Made by a program: the position numbers and the translations under genes. DNA of 48,353 bases. Source: CBDAPI01 sp964565865 (lineage in GTDB: Bacteria > Acidobacteriota > UBA6911 > RPQK01 > CBDAPI01). Shown one piece after another: positions 17,019 through 26,100 of the stretch. Numbering within the stretch: position 1 is the stretch's first letter; every line of letters begins with the position of its first letter. The stretch lies in assembly GCA_964565865.1 (NCBI GenBank), contig CAZMGM010000016.1, positions 1-48,353 of the forward strand, read 5' to 3'. The notes beneath the pieces were generated by a model. The model saw nothing but the letters and a program-made list of their open reading frames with translations. It ran no database searches and was not told where the DNA came from.

Positions 17019-18101
17019 ATGGACTACGGTCTGAGTATCCCTGAGGGCGGCAAACTGGATCTGGTATCTCTGGGCGCCCTGGTCCACCGCCTGGACCCGG
17101 GGAGAGTCCCCTTCCGCAAGGCCACCGAGTGCAAAATCCATGTCAGCGGCGGTGAATTCAATTGTGCTGCCAACCTGTCGGACTGCTTCGGCCTTCGTAC
17201 CGGAATCGTTACTGCTATGGTTGATTATCCGATCGGGGAGTTGATCGCCGAGCGGGTGAAAGCCATGGGCGTGAAACCATTTTATAAGTGGTTCGAGCGC
17301 GACGGCGTTCTGGGTCCGAACCTGGCCACCGTCTACAGTGATCGTGGCCAGGGAGTTCGTGCTCCGGTGGTTTTTTACAATCGTTCCAATGAGGCGGCAT
17401 CCCAACTGCGGACCGGCGACTTTGACTGGGAGACGATCTTCTCCGGCGGCGTGCGCTGGTTTCACAGCGGCGGCATCTTTGCCGCGCTCTCGGAATCGAC
17501 GGCGGAGGTGATTATCGAAGGGATGCAGGCGGCCAAGGCCGGCGGCTTGGTGGTCTCCTTCGATTTGAATTTCCGTGAGAAGCTCTGGAAAATCTCCGGG
17601 GGCGAGGCCCGCGCTGTCTCTGTCCTCAAGCGGATCATCGAGAACGTTGACGTCCTGGTGGGAAACGAGGAAGATTTACAGAAGGGACTGGGTATTCCCG
17701 GTCCAGAGATCAGCAGGAAGTCCAAGTTAGACTCAGGTGTCTTCTTCGGGATGATCAATCGGGTCATCGGGGAGTTCCCACAGGTCAGAGTCGTTGCTAC
17801 GACTCTCCGCGACGTGCACTCCAGTAACCGCCACAGCTGGAGCGCCGTAGCATGGATCAACGGCCAGAGATACACCGCCCCGACCTGTGAGATCGATGTG
17901 TACGACCGGGTCGGAGGTGGGGACGGATTCGCCTCCGGCTTGATCTACGGCCTCCTTACCGGGGAAAAACCTGAGGACGCACTCAAGCTGGGCTGGGCCC
18001 ATGGCGCCCTACTGGGGACCTTTCCGGGAGACACGACGATGGCGTCACTGGCCCAGGTCAGAGCTTTCGCCCGGGGAGACTCGGCACGCATCCGCCGCTG
18101 A
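17019..18101 (+). CDS. PfkB-family sugar kinase, 2-keto-3-deoxygluconate kinase type
   Basis: 360 aa from ATG 17019, preceded by an AGAGAGAGG purine-rich ribosome site; the longer open frame from 16875 overlaps the previous gene. The family signature near the C-terminus is DRVGGGDGFASGLIYGLL with catalytic Asp302, followed by GDTTMASLAQVRAF, a pattern I associate with KDG kinases rather than with IolC. The N-terminal substrate lid and GGEFNCAANLSDCFGLRTG (sugar-binding N-domain) fit PfkB enzymes. The reaction would be ATP-dependent phosphorylation of 2-keto-3-deoxygluconate to KDPG. The UxaB-like gene nearby fits a uronate route. IolC (5-dehydro-2-deoxygluconokinase) is the main alternative, given the IolB, IolD and IolE homologues in the window. 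Confidence 0.82.
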   Translation: MDYGLSIPEGGKLDLVSLGALVHRLDPGRVPFRKATECKIHVSGGEFNCAANLSDCFGLRTGIVTAMVDYPIGELIAERVKAMGVKPFYKWFERDGVLGPNLATVYSDRGQGVRAPVVFYNRSNEAASQLRTGDFDWETIFSGGVRWFHSGGIFAALSESTAEVIIEGMQAAKAGGLVVSFDLNFREKLWKISGGEARAVSVLKRIIENVDVLVGNEEDLQKGLGIPGPEISRKSKLDSGVFFGMINRVIGEFPQVRVVATTLRDVHSSNRHSWSAVAWINGQRYTAPTCEIDVYDRVGGGDGFASGLIYGLLTGEKPEDALKLGWAHGALLGTFPGDTTMASLAQVRAFARGDSARIRR

Positions 18102-18240
18102 TGGTCCCCGCGAATTGATGCTCCAGCAACCCATGTTGGAAGTTCGGGTTCCTGATTTTCGGTTTTATTGGGTGAGAGGGGCTCGGGGTCGACGGCCGTT
18201 TGAAGCCCTCCGGTCGCCAAAACCGAGGCCTCTCTTACTT

Positions 18241-19146
18241 TCAAGATTCTGGGAGTTTGCTGAGCACCTCTCGCATGAAAGCGAAGGATTTCTGCATGCC
18301 AGGCAGTGGATCTTCCGGAAAAATCTCATACTCCAGGTTGACGAAACCTTGGAAGGTGATGGCCTGAAGTTGTCGGAAAATGTCCTCGACCGGCATCAGG
18401 CCCTCACCCACGGCGCACTGACTTTTTCGGTCCTCGAACGACCCGAGATCCTTCATGTGCATATCCAACAGCCGCGGGCCGGCTTCGGCGATCGACCCGA
18501 CGACATCAACGCCGGTTCGGGCGGTGTGACCCACATCGATACAGAGCCCGAAACGGGGGTCCAGACCCCTGACGATTTTCAGCGCATCCTGAGGTGTCGG
18601 AAAATACTCGTCCTCGGGGCCATGGTTGTGGATAGCGGCCTTGATGTCGTACTCCTTAATAAACCTTTCGATTCTGGGTACGATCTCGGGGGTGGGGGCA
18701 ATCACCATCAGCGGCATCCCACAGTTTTTGGCATATTCGAAATGCCTGCGGATATCTTCATCATCATTTTCCTTGAGGGTGATCGTGCCACCACCGACGA
18801 TTTCCAGGCCGGCCTGCTCGATCTCCGCTCGACCCGCTGCCAGCTCCTGGGGCGACGCCTCGTACGGCAGGTGGTACGACTTGATGTTGACGTAGCGCGT
18901 CTCGAGCTCCCGTGTCATGGCGATGGCCTCAACCAGTGGGAACTTGCGCAGCGAATAGCTGGCGACACCCAGCTTTATGGCCGGCGACTGGGGCTTCTCC
19001 AGACTATCCGGTCGGCACGAGACGGCTGAAGCGACGACAAGACTGGCCAGGAAACTACGGCGGTCAATGGAGACTCGGGGCGTGGTTGCTCTGATTCGGC
19101 AACTCGATCGATTCGAGTCACCATTGTTTCGCGGCGTCTTCGGCAT
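18241..19146 (-). CDS. Exported TIM-barrel sugar isomerase/epimerase-like protein (Tat signal)
   Basis: 301 aa from ATG 19146, preceded by an excellent GGAGGGG site 7 nt upstream, so the longer frame to 19209 is rejected. The N-terminus has a twin arginine and hydrophobic core (RRSFLASLVVAS, Arg29-Arg30) with a Cys at 44 in AVSC, so it is a probable Tat substrate, perhaps a lipoprotein with a poor lipobox. The rest is an AP endonuclease-2/xylose-isomerase-like barrel: IKLGVASYSLR, IKSYHLPYE, AAIHNHGPEDEYFP, FGLCIDVGHTARTG and LLDMHMKDL carry the metal-binding His/Glu/Asp pattern, and VNLEYEIF the last Glu. Exported proteins of this family are numerous in Acidobacteriota and Planctomycetota, usually in sugar loci; substrates are mostly unknown. 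It is convergent with the kinase and divergent from the transporter operon. Confidence 0.83.
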   Translation of the reverse strand: MPKTPRNNGDSNRSSCRIRATTPRVSIDRRSFLASLVVASAVSCRPDSLEKPQSPAIKLGVASYSLRKFPLVEAIAMTRELETRYVNIKSYHLPYEASPQELAAGRAEIEQAGLEIVGGGTITLKENDDEDIRRHFEYAKNCGMPLMVIAPTPEIVPRIERFIKEYDIKAAIHNHGPEDEYFPTPQDALKIVRGLDPRFGLCIDVGHTARTGVDVVGSIAEAGPRLLDMHMKDLGSFEDRKSQCAVGEGLMPVEDIFRQLQAITFQGFVNLEYEIFPEDPLPGMQKSFAFMREVLSKLPES

Positions 19147-19244
19147 TAATTCCCCTCCGCTGCAGTTTACCGCGCGACAGTCTAGCGCAGCCCATAGTAA
19201 CCATCCCACGGACTGCCGGCAGATTCAAAAGCCGACTTTCATGT

Positions 19245-19273
19245 TTGACTTAGATATCCAGCTGGGTTACATA
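19245..19273 (+). promoter_or_regulatory. Possible promoter of the transporter-iolB-uxaB operon
   Basis: TTGACT (19245-19250), 17-bp spacer, TACATA (19268-19273). The -35 hexamer is good and the -10 poor. It lies in the 262-bp gap between divergent genes. Confidence 0.3.
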
Positions 19274-19408
19274 CGAACCTCCGCAGGGCGTGACGGAGTG
19301 GCTGACGGCCGTTCCTGGACCGTATCGAAGAAGCAGCCGTGGATACAAGGTTCCCTGACTTTTCTTGCCACGGCCAAACGGGGGGGCCTACCGAGGAGGC
19401 ACGGTTGA

Positions 19409-20770
19409 ATGACGACAGATAGCCAGGCGCAAACCGAACTCGCCTACCTTAAGAAACTCAATGCCAGGCCCGTGGTGAGCCGGCTGCTGGGTTACTCTCG
19501 GCTTTCTGGACCCGGCTGGATTCAGGGAGCCATCACGCTGGGCGCCAGCACGGCGACGTCGGCCTTTTACCTGGGTTGGAAATTCGGCTACGAGATGCTC
19601 TGGGTCAACGTTCTGGGAATGGCGATGGGTGCCATCATGTTTGCCGCGATCGCGCGACCCACGCTTTTACGGGGCACATCGATCTATCGAGCCATGGGCA
19701 AATACGTCCACCCCTCGCTCGCTGCTTCCTGGGCGCTGGCCGCGGTCATCACCTCCATCTTCTGGTGCCTGAACCAGTTTGCTGTCGCTGTCGCCTGTCT
19801 AGTCGATGTCGGTGAGACCGCCGGCTTGCTCGACGGGAACGACGAATCTGCGGTTGCCAAATGGGTAATCGGTTTCCTGATTCTGGCGGCGAGCATTCCC
19901 CTGACCTGGGCCTATGCAGAAAAGCGGGGGACTGGAGTGAGGCTCTACGAGTCGACCCTCAAAGGGATCGTACTGTTCATGGTTATCTGTTTTGCACTGG
20001 TGGCGTGGAAGACTGGGATCCGCTGGTCCGAGTTGCTGGCCGGGCTAATTCCCACCGGCCTGCCCAGCTCTCCGGAAGATCGGACCATGGTTCTAGGGGC
20101 TCTGGGATGCGCCGTGGGGATCAATATGACGTTTCTTTTTCCGATCACACTTCGAGCCCACAGCTGGGGAAAGCATCATCTAGGGCTGGCCCGATCCGAC
20201 CTGATCGGGGGTATGCTGCTTCCCTTCGCGGTCGTCAGCACTTTGGTCATCGTCACAACCGCCAACGTTATCCAGGGTTCGCCGGAGCGCCCTGACGGCC
20301 CGGCCGCCGTGGCCAAAGTGATGGCACCGCTGTTTGAAGGCAGCGTATTCCCGGCTGCCACGGGGCGTGTGCTTTTCGACCTGGGAATTGCAGCTATGCC
20401 CTTGAGTACGATCATGATTCTCATGCTGATCTCCGGGCTGGCCCTTTGCGAACTTCTGGGAGTTCCACACCAGGGCTTCTGGTTCAAACTCGGGACCGTA
20501 TTTCCGGCCCTCGGTATTCTAGGGGTCGCCTATCAGGCTCCCTTCTGGCTCGGACCTCTGATCTCGTCCTTTGCGCTGATTCTCCTGCCCATTGCCTATA
20601 TCGGGTTTCTAATCCTCTGCAACAGTCGCGCGTACCTCGGCGATGATCTGCCCCAGGGCAAGGCGCGGCTGGCCTGGAACGTGGGCATGCTCATCGTAGT
20701 TCTGATTGCAATTGTGGGAGCGAGCGTCAAGGTCATCGATGCTCTGGGCGCGCTCTTCGGAAGCGGGTAA
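19409..20770 (+). CDS. Nramp-related transporter without the canonical DPxN motif
   Basis: 453 aa with about 11 hydrophobic segments. The start of TM1 reads SGPGWIQGAITLGASTATSA (33-52), which matches the Nramp/MntH opening GPGWL-x-G in position and spacing. But the metal-coordinating DPxN of TM1 is replaced by small residues (LGAST). The TM6 region is LGCAVGINMTFLFP (about 231-244) rather than the A-x-x-M-P-H of metal transporters. The fold is therefore LeuT/Nramp-like, while Mn(II)/Fe(II) transport is doubtful. Being first in an operon with an IolB-type isomerase (36 nt downstream) and a UxaB-like oxidoreductase, it may carry an organic substrate or another ion. Start ATG 19409 has AGGAGG about 10 nt upstream. 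Confidence 0.75.
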   Translation: MTTDSQAQTELAYLKKLNARPVVSRLLGYSRLSGPGWIQGAITLGASTATSAFYLGWKFGYEMLWVNVLGMAMGAIMFAAIARPTLLRGTSIYRAMGKYVHPSLAASWALAAVITSIFWCLNQFAVAVACLVDVGETAGLLDGNDESAVAKWVIGFLILAASIPLTWAYAEKRGTGVRLYESTLKGIVLFMVICFALVAWKTGIRWSELLAGLIPTGLPSSPEDRTMVLGALGCAVGINMTFLFPITLRAHSWGKHHLGLARSDLIGGMLLPFAVVSTLVIVTTANVIQGSPERPDGPAAVAKVMAPLFEGSVFPAATGRVLFDLGIAAMPLSTIMILMLISGLALCELLGVPHQGFWFKLGTVFPALGILGVAYQAPFWLGPLISSFALILLPIAYIGFLILCNSRAYLGDDLPQGKARLAWNVGMLIVVLIAIVGASVKVIDALGALFGSG

Positions 20771-20806
20771 ATGAGCGTTCCACGAAAATGGAAAGGAACC
20801 AAGGCA

Positions 20807-21562
20807 ATGGTAATACGTGAAACCGCCAACCAAAAAGGGCTCCACCGGATGATCACACCTCAGAATACGGCTCTGCAGGTTCTCTCGTTCGGGAGAATCA
20901 TACTCGATTCAGAGGTCCCGGAGGCTCAGGCTGATTCAGACGGTCAGGAAGTCAGTCTGATTTGTCTCAAGGGAAAGGCGGAGATCGAGGTTGCTTCGAA
21001 GGCATACTCGATGCAGTCCTACGACACGCTTTACGTCCCTCCTGATCATTCCTACCGGGTCACGACCGGTTCCTACACCGACCTGGTCGAGGCGTCGGCT
21101 CCGTGTGCCCGGGAAACCAGGGTCCAGTTTGCAGCATTTCGGGATCTCAAGGACGATCCCGAGTACCACATTACGGTCGGGCCGGAATCGGGTAGGCGGG
21201 ACGTCTTTAAGCTCCTGGACAACAACATTGATGCCTCTCGGCTTCTCTGCGGAGTGACCTTCGGACAGCCGGGGCACTGGACCAGCTGGACTCCCCACGA
21301 GCACGCCGCCAGCCGCGAGGAAGTGTACCTCTACATTGACCTGCCCCGGCCGGCTTTCGGTCTCCAGATGGTCTACGAGGACCTGGGAGCCGTCCAGGTG
21401 GAGCTGGTATCCGAAGACGATGCCTTCGTCATCACCGAGGGATACCACCCCAACGTTGGGATTCCTGGTCACGGTATCAACTACGTGTGGGTCATGGCGG
21501 GGCTGCGACCGGAAGTCGACCGCAACTGGGCCGATGTGAATCTCCAGAAAGAATTCCTTTAG
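20807..21562 (+). CDS. iolB: IolB/KduI-family isomerase, probable 5-deoxy-glucuronate isomerase
   Basis: 251 aa from ATG 20807, which follows an AAAGGAACCAAGG site; ATG 20771, abutting the transporter stop, is a weaker start. It has two cupin domains. The metal site lies in the second: TPHEHAASREEVYLY supplies His164, His166 and Glu171, and the fourth ligand is the His in EGYHPNVG. The end, HGINYVWVMAG, resembles IolB rather than KduI. IolB interconverts 5-deoxy-D-glucuronate and 2-deoxy-5-keto-D-gluconate in myo-inositol breakdown, using the product of IolD, which is encoded at 38.8-40.7 kb. In this operon with a UxaB-like enzyme a different ketouronate substrate is also possible. The stop lies 5 nt before the next start. 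Confidence 0.72.
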   Translation: MVIRETANQKGLHRMITPQNTALQVLSFGRIILDSEVPEAQADSDGQEVSLICLKGKAEIEVASKAYSMQSYDTLYVPPDHSYRVTTGSYTDLVEASAPCARETRVQFAAFRDLKDDPEYHITVGPESGRRDVFKLLDNNIDASRLLCGVTFGQPGHWTSWTPHEHAASREEVYLYIDLPRPAFGLQMVYEDLGAVQVELVSEDDAFVITEGYHPNVGIPGHGINYVWVMAGLRPEVDRNWADVNLQKEFL

Positions 21563-21567
21563 CTAAA

Positions 21568-23085
21568 GTGCCCCCTTCCCAGCTGAACAGGAAAACGCTG
21601 GCCGACCTCGACCCCGACGAGGCCCGGGTGGTGGACCGCATGGCGGATTTGAAGGAAAAGGTGCTCCAATTCGGGTCGGGCCGTTTCCTGCGAACCTTCG
21701 TGGGAGATTTTATCGATAGCGCTAACCGCCGGGAGATCTTCAACGGGCGGATTGTTGTGGTTCAATCAACCAGCCACGATACGGTGCGGCTGCTGCGGCG
21801 CCAAGACGGGCTCTACACGATCTGGTTGGAAGGGCTGGAACAGGGCCGCTCTGTCGAGAAGCACCGCATCATATCGTCCCTCAGCAGAGCGCTGGCGGCG
21901 GACCAGGATTGGGCCAGTATCTTGGCCGTTGCCCGGTCGGAAGATCTCGAGCTGATCCTCTCCAACACAACCGAGGTTGGGATCGCCTTCGATGACGATG
22001 ATCAACCGGATGCAGAGCCTCCGCAATCTTTCCCTGGAAAGCTGGCCGCCTTTCTCTACGAGCGATACCGCCACTTCTCAGGATCACCGGACAAGGGCCT
22101 CACCATCATTCCCTGCGAATTGATAACCGACAACGGGATACGGCTGCGGGAAATCGTCTTGCGCCTGGCACGCTGCTGGAAGCTTGGGTCAGGTTTCTCC
22201 GAGTGGATCGAACAATCCAATCGATTCTCCAACTCACTGGTCGACCGCATTGTCACGGGCAGACCCGGTTCAGGGCGGATCGAGGATTACTGGAAACGTC
22301 TGGGCTACCGGGATGAGCTGCTTTCGGTAGGTGAGCCCTATGCGCTGTGGGCCATTCAAGGCGACCGCTTACTGCGGAAGTTTCTGGCCTTCCCGAAAAG
22401 CCGGCCGGAGGTCATCGTCGAACCCGATATCAAGCCCTATCGGGAGCGCAAGATTCGCATTCTCAACGGCGCTCACACGACTTCGGCAGCCCTGGCTTTC
22501 CTGAGCGGCTTTGACACGATTCTGGAGATGATGGAGAACTCCCTATTCTCCGCCTTTGTCGAGGCGCTCTTGCGTCATGAGATCGCGCCTAGTCTCGCTT
22601 TGGACACCGCTGGGACGGAAAACTTTGTGGATCAGGTTCTAGACAGGTTCAGGAACCCCTTTCTGAATCACCGGCTGCTCGACATCACCTTTCAGTCGAC
22701 TTCAAAGATGCGACTTCGGGTCCTGCCATCCGTTCTCCGCTATTACGAAACGACTGAACAGATACCACCCCGACTTAGCCTCGGATTTGCCTCTTATCTC
22801 CGCTTCATGCGGCCTGTCGAGCGAAAAGAAGCTGCGTTCTTCGGAAATCGAGACGGAAAGGCCTATCCGATTCATGATAACGAGGCCCCCTATTTTTATG
22901 AACTGTGGCAGGAAGCAGGTGACGCGACCGGCTCGGGTCTCCGGCCTCTGGTTACCCGGGTGTGTGGAGAGGGCCGGCTCTGGGGGCAGGATCTGACTCT
23001 CCTGCCAGGCTTTGTTGGAATGGTCCTTGACTCTCTGAACAAGCCCCAGCAGAAGCTCGAAAGCCTGGCCAGAGAAACAAGGTGA
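21568..23085 (+). CDS. Tagaturonate reductase-like oxidoreductase (mannitol dehydrogenase family)
   Basis: 505 aa from GTG 21568, 5 nt after the iolB-like stop. This start gives the N-terminal reach usual for UxaB; ATG 21640 lies too close to the nucleotide-binding strand. Long-chain polyol dehydrogenase motifs: VLQFGSGRFLRTFVGDFID (dinucleotide fold), ILSNTTEVGIAF, IIPCELITDNGIRLREIV, and RKIRILNGAHTTSAALAF with the catalytic Lys region. The family includes UxaB (tagaturonate to altronate), UxuB and mannitol dehydrogenase; the IQFGxGNFLRAF-like opening and the SNTTExG motif favour UxaB. With the KDG-type kinase it would fit galacturonate breakdown, but no altronate dehydratase (UxaA) or uronate isomerase (UxaC) is in the window. 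Confidence 0.78.
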   Translation: MPPSQLNRKTLADLDPDEARVVDRMADLKEKVLQFGSGRFLRTFVGDFIDSANRREIFNGRIVVVQSTSHDTVRLLRRQDGLYTIWLEGLEQGRSVEKHRIISSLSRALAADQDWASILAVARSEDLELILSNTTEVGIAFDDDDQPDAEPPQSFPGKLAAFLYERYRHFSGSPDKGLTIIPCELITDNGIRLREIVLRLARCWKLGSGFSEWIEQSNRFSNSLVDRIVTGRPGSGRIEDYWKRLGYRDELLSVGEPYALWAIQGDRLLRKFLAFPKSRPEVIVEPDIKPYRERKIRILNGAHTTSAALAFLSGFDTILEMMENSLFSAFVEALLRHEIAPSLALDTAGTENFVDQVLDRFRNPFLNHRLLDITFQSTSKMRLRVLPSVLRYYETTEQIPPRLSLGFASYLRFMRPVERKEAAFFGNRDGKAYPIHDNEAPYFYELWQEAGDATGSGLRPLVTRVCGEGRLWGQDLTLLPGFVGMVLDSLNKPQQKLESLARETR

Positions 23086-23130
23086 GGAATCACAGTGGCC
23101 AAGTCAACAGAATCTGAAGTCTACAAGCCT

Positions 23131-26100
23131 TCAGGAAGCCGGGCTCAAGCGGATCCAGATCATGGCCAGGCCCAGGACACGAGGGTCGGGACCCACACCG
23201 AGAGCGACGGGTACAGCCGCATCCGGCGTCCGGAATTCTAGCGTAACCGTTCCACTCTCAGGTATACATCCTGCGGCGATCTCAAGTCGATAGGTCTGGA
23301 AAGCGTCCTCAGAAGCCACCCACTCTCCAACCCGGACGCCGTTGGCATGAATGTAAATCCGTTGCACGTCAAGGCGCCCCGCAGCGAGGAATGGCTTGAA
23401 GAAAGCCTCCAGAACAACCGGCCCTCTCGTTCCGTCCACCTGAAAGTGGAGGGTGGCGCTTTCACCAAGGGTCCAGTTCATTCCTTCCACCGGACGGCCC
23501 CATCCCTCCTGCAGATAGGGAGAGCCGCTACCTTTGACTCCGAAGGTTAGAATCTCTCCCCAGGTGTAGACCGGGACGAAATCGGTTCCTGCGCTCTCGG
23601 GGGAAAAAGGCCAGCATCGTCTGTCCTGTGGGTAATGAAGTTCTCCGGCCACCCCTGCAGAAACGGCCAGTACCCGTACTCCGGCGGCTCCAGGAGCGGA
23701 GTCAGACGGAAGCTGGAACTCCAGGCGAAAGCCGGACGGCAGCAACGCCGGGTTGTCGAACATTTTCACGGCTTCGGGGCGTTCGAACTGCGTGGCTCCC
23801 GTTGCCACGACCTCTTCGTTCACAAGGGCCACCACTGAGGAAACGAGGGAGCTTTGCTGCTGGTCAACCACCCAACCACCCACGAAAAAGTGATTCGGAA
23901 TCTCGCTCTCCCCCCCGACCACCCATCCCTTGATAACATCCTGCCGGACGGGTTTAAAGTTCCCGCTCTCGTACACGAGACGCTCTTCCCCTTCCCCTTT
24001 CGTTTCAACGAACAGCGGAGAGTCTCTCCTCCTCAACCTGCGGAGATTCGGATTGTTTCCGCTTCCCTCAATCAGGAAGACCTCCACTCGATTCGACCCG
24101 TCTACAAAGGAGGTGGGATCGACGAGACCGGTGAAGAAGCGGTTTCCTTCCAGTACAGGGCTGGTCCGTGTGGTGGATCGGATTACTCCGTTTACAGCAA
24201 TAGCCAGTTGAAACGGTTTCCAGTCCTCACCGGTCAACTCGAGTCTGCCGCCCACCAGGCAGGGAAGGAAGGAGCTCCCGAGGTCCACATCTCTGAAAAA
24301 CTTCCCACCATCGAGTGCAACACCAGGGTCGTTGCTTCGCGTCTTTCTCATTCTCAAACTGGCCAGCTCTTTCCCCACGAGTGCCGGGTGGGGTCCGGCC
24401 TCAAAGAGTCTTGCCCAATCCCCGGATCCAAAGAGATCGAGCTTCTGCTCCACAAACTTTTCCCGGGCAGAGAGCCGTGCATCGAAAGTGAACTGTTCGC
24501 CCTGATCACTGTAAACGACCTTGAGGGGCCTTTCTGGCACGGAGCTCAGGGCGGAGGCCCCGTCCAGTTCCCAGGGAATCTCAATGGCGAGAATGTCGAG
24601 GATGGTGGGGAGAATGTCGATTGTCTCCACGTTTCGATCGTGGGCTCGACCTGCTTTCTGAAAGGGTTCCTTGACGATCAAGGGGATGGGAATGAGGCCG
24701 GGGTAGTTCGAGGGAGTAATGCGTCGACGGGAGTCACCGGGCAGAAAGGAGGCTCCGTGATCCGAGGTCAAGACCAGCAAAGTCTGTTCATAGAGATTCT
24801 GCTCCTTTAAGCGGGCCACGAGATTCCCCACTAGAGTGTCCACGTAGCCAACCTGAAGAAGGTGGCGCTTGTAGGCCTGGATAGGCAGCCATTCGTCCTC
24901 CAGCCATTGATTCACGTCCAATCCTTCGTGGTTGGGCCCCACCACACCGGCAACTCCCGGCTTCTCGAACAAAGTGTAGATCCGTCCGTCAGGAAGATAC
25001 TTCCAGCTGGCATGAGGGAGCGTGGAATGGAGAAAGTGAAGACCCGGGCGAATGGTTGGCTGGATCGACTGAACAAAATCTCGAAACTGCGCCCCCCGCC
25101 CGGACAAGTTCGCTTTGAACTCGGTCCATTGTGTCGGTCCGTACTCCGCACCAACCGCGAAGTCCTTCCAAGACCCCGTAATTGGGGGTAGCCCACGGGT
25201 CAGATCAGAGGGCAGCAACTGGTGCAGGTAAACCAGTTTTAGATCTGAGAAAAGCATCGCCGGATCCAGCTTGGGAGTAGCTACATCGGGAGGCGCCAGG
25301 CGGGTTATGTTTTCGTGTATGTTGAGATGGTGGGAGTGTCTGAGGAGAGCAAAAAGAGACCGGGGATGATTTGACCAGGTGGGGAGGCGATAACTCCCCG
25401 GTCTCGGGTAAAGTCCGTTCAAAATAGACGGAATCGAAATGAGTGTCCCCTCACTTACCGTGGAGGTGTTTCTGAACCAGTGTGCTCCCTGGGCCAGGTT
25501 GGCCAGGTTGGGATACCGTACGGAATCAATCTGGCCATCCTGGCCCAGCATCGAAATGGCGGGGAACTCGTCGAAGATCACGATCACCACGGGTGTCGAG
25601 CTGTCGACCTCGGGCATTCCAAAGGGCTTTGAGCCGCGGCTCCAAAGTGGAGAACCGAGCAGGAACAGGGCCGGGAAAATAAACAGGGATGGACTTAATG
25701 TACTCAGGAAATATCGCAGCCCTGCAAAACGGGAATAGGCCCAGCCCAAGCCCAGGCCGGTGCCCACAGCCTCAGTGACGAGGAGAGGGCCCGGTGCCGG
25801 GATCGTTCGAGTAAAAACCTGCAGTGCCAGCAGCCCACTGAGAAGCCCGACCAACAAGACTGCGGCCGCCGTTTCAAGCCGCCTACTCAGTTGGTTCAGG
25901 AGGACGAGGGAGCCCCATCCGAACAAGGGGAGTGCCAGGGCCAGGCCGAGTGCAAAGGACACCAGGCCGGCGCTGCCGATTTCCTGAGCCACCAAAAATT
26001 CCGGATACCGACCGATCAGGTCGAAAAGGGGTTGAGCTACGGCAAACCCAAACAGGGTCGCAAGGTGGAGCGAGTGTAGATGGGGTCCCGGACCCGGCTC

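Noticed and set aside
18174..18234. Long imperfect inverted repeat (GAGAGGGGCTCGG and CCGAGGCCTCTC) between the kinase and the exported TIM-barrel gene
   Set aside because: The arms are 36 nt apart with an extra base in one arm and no T-run, so it is not a convincing terminator or attachment site.
23854..24810. Plus-strand ORF of 318 aa inside the 1002-aa minus-strand protein
   Set aside because: It runs antisense through the long C-terminal beta region and has no recognisable motif; the minus-strand frame has full AlkP-superfamily motifs.
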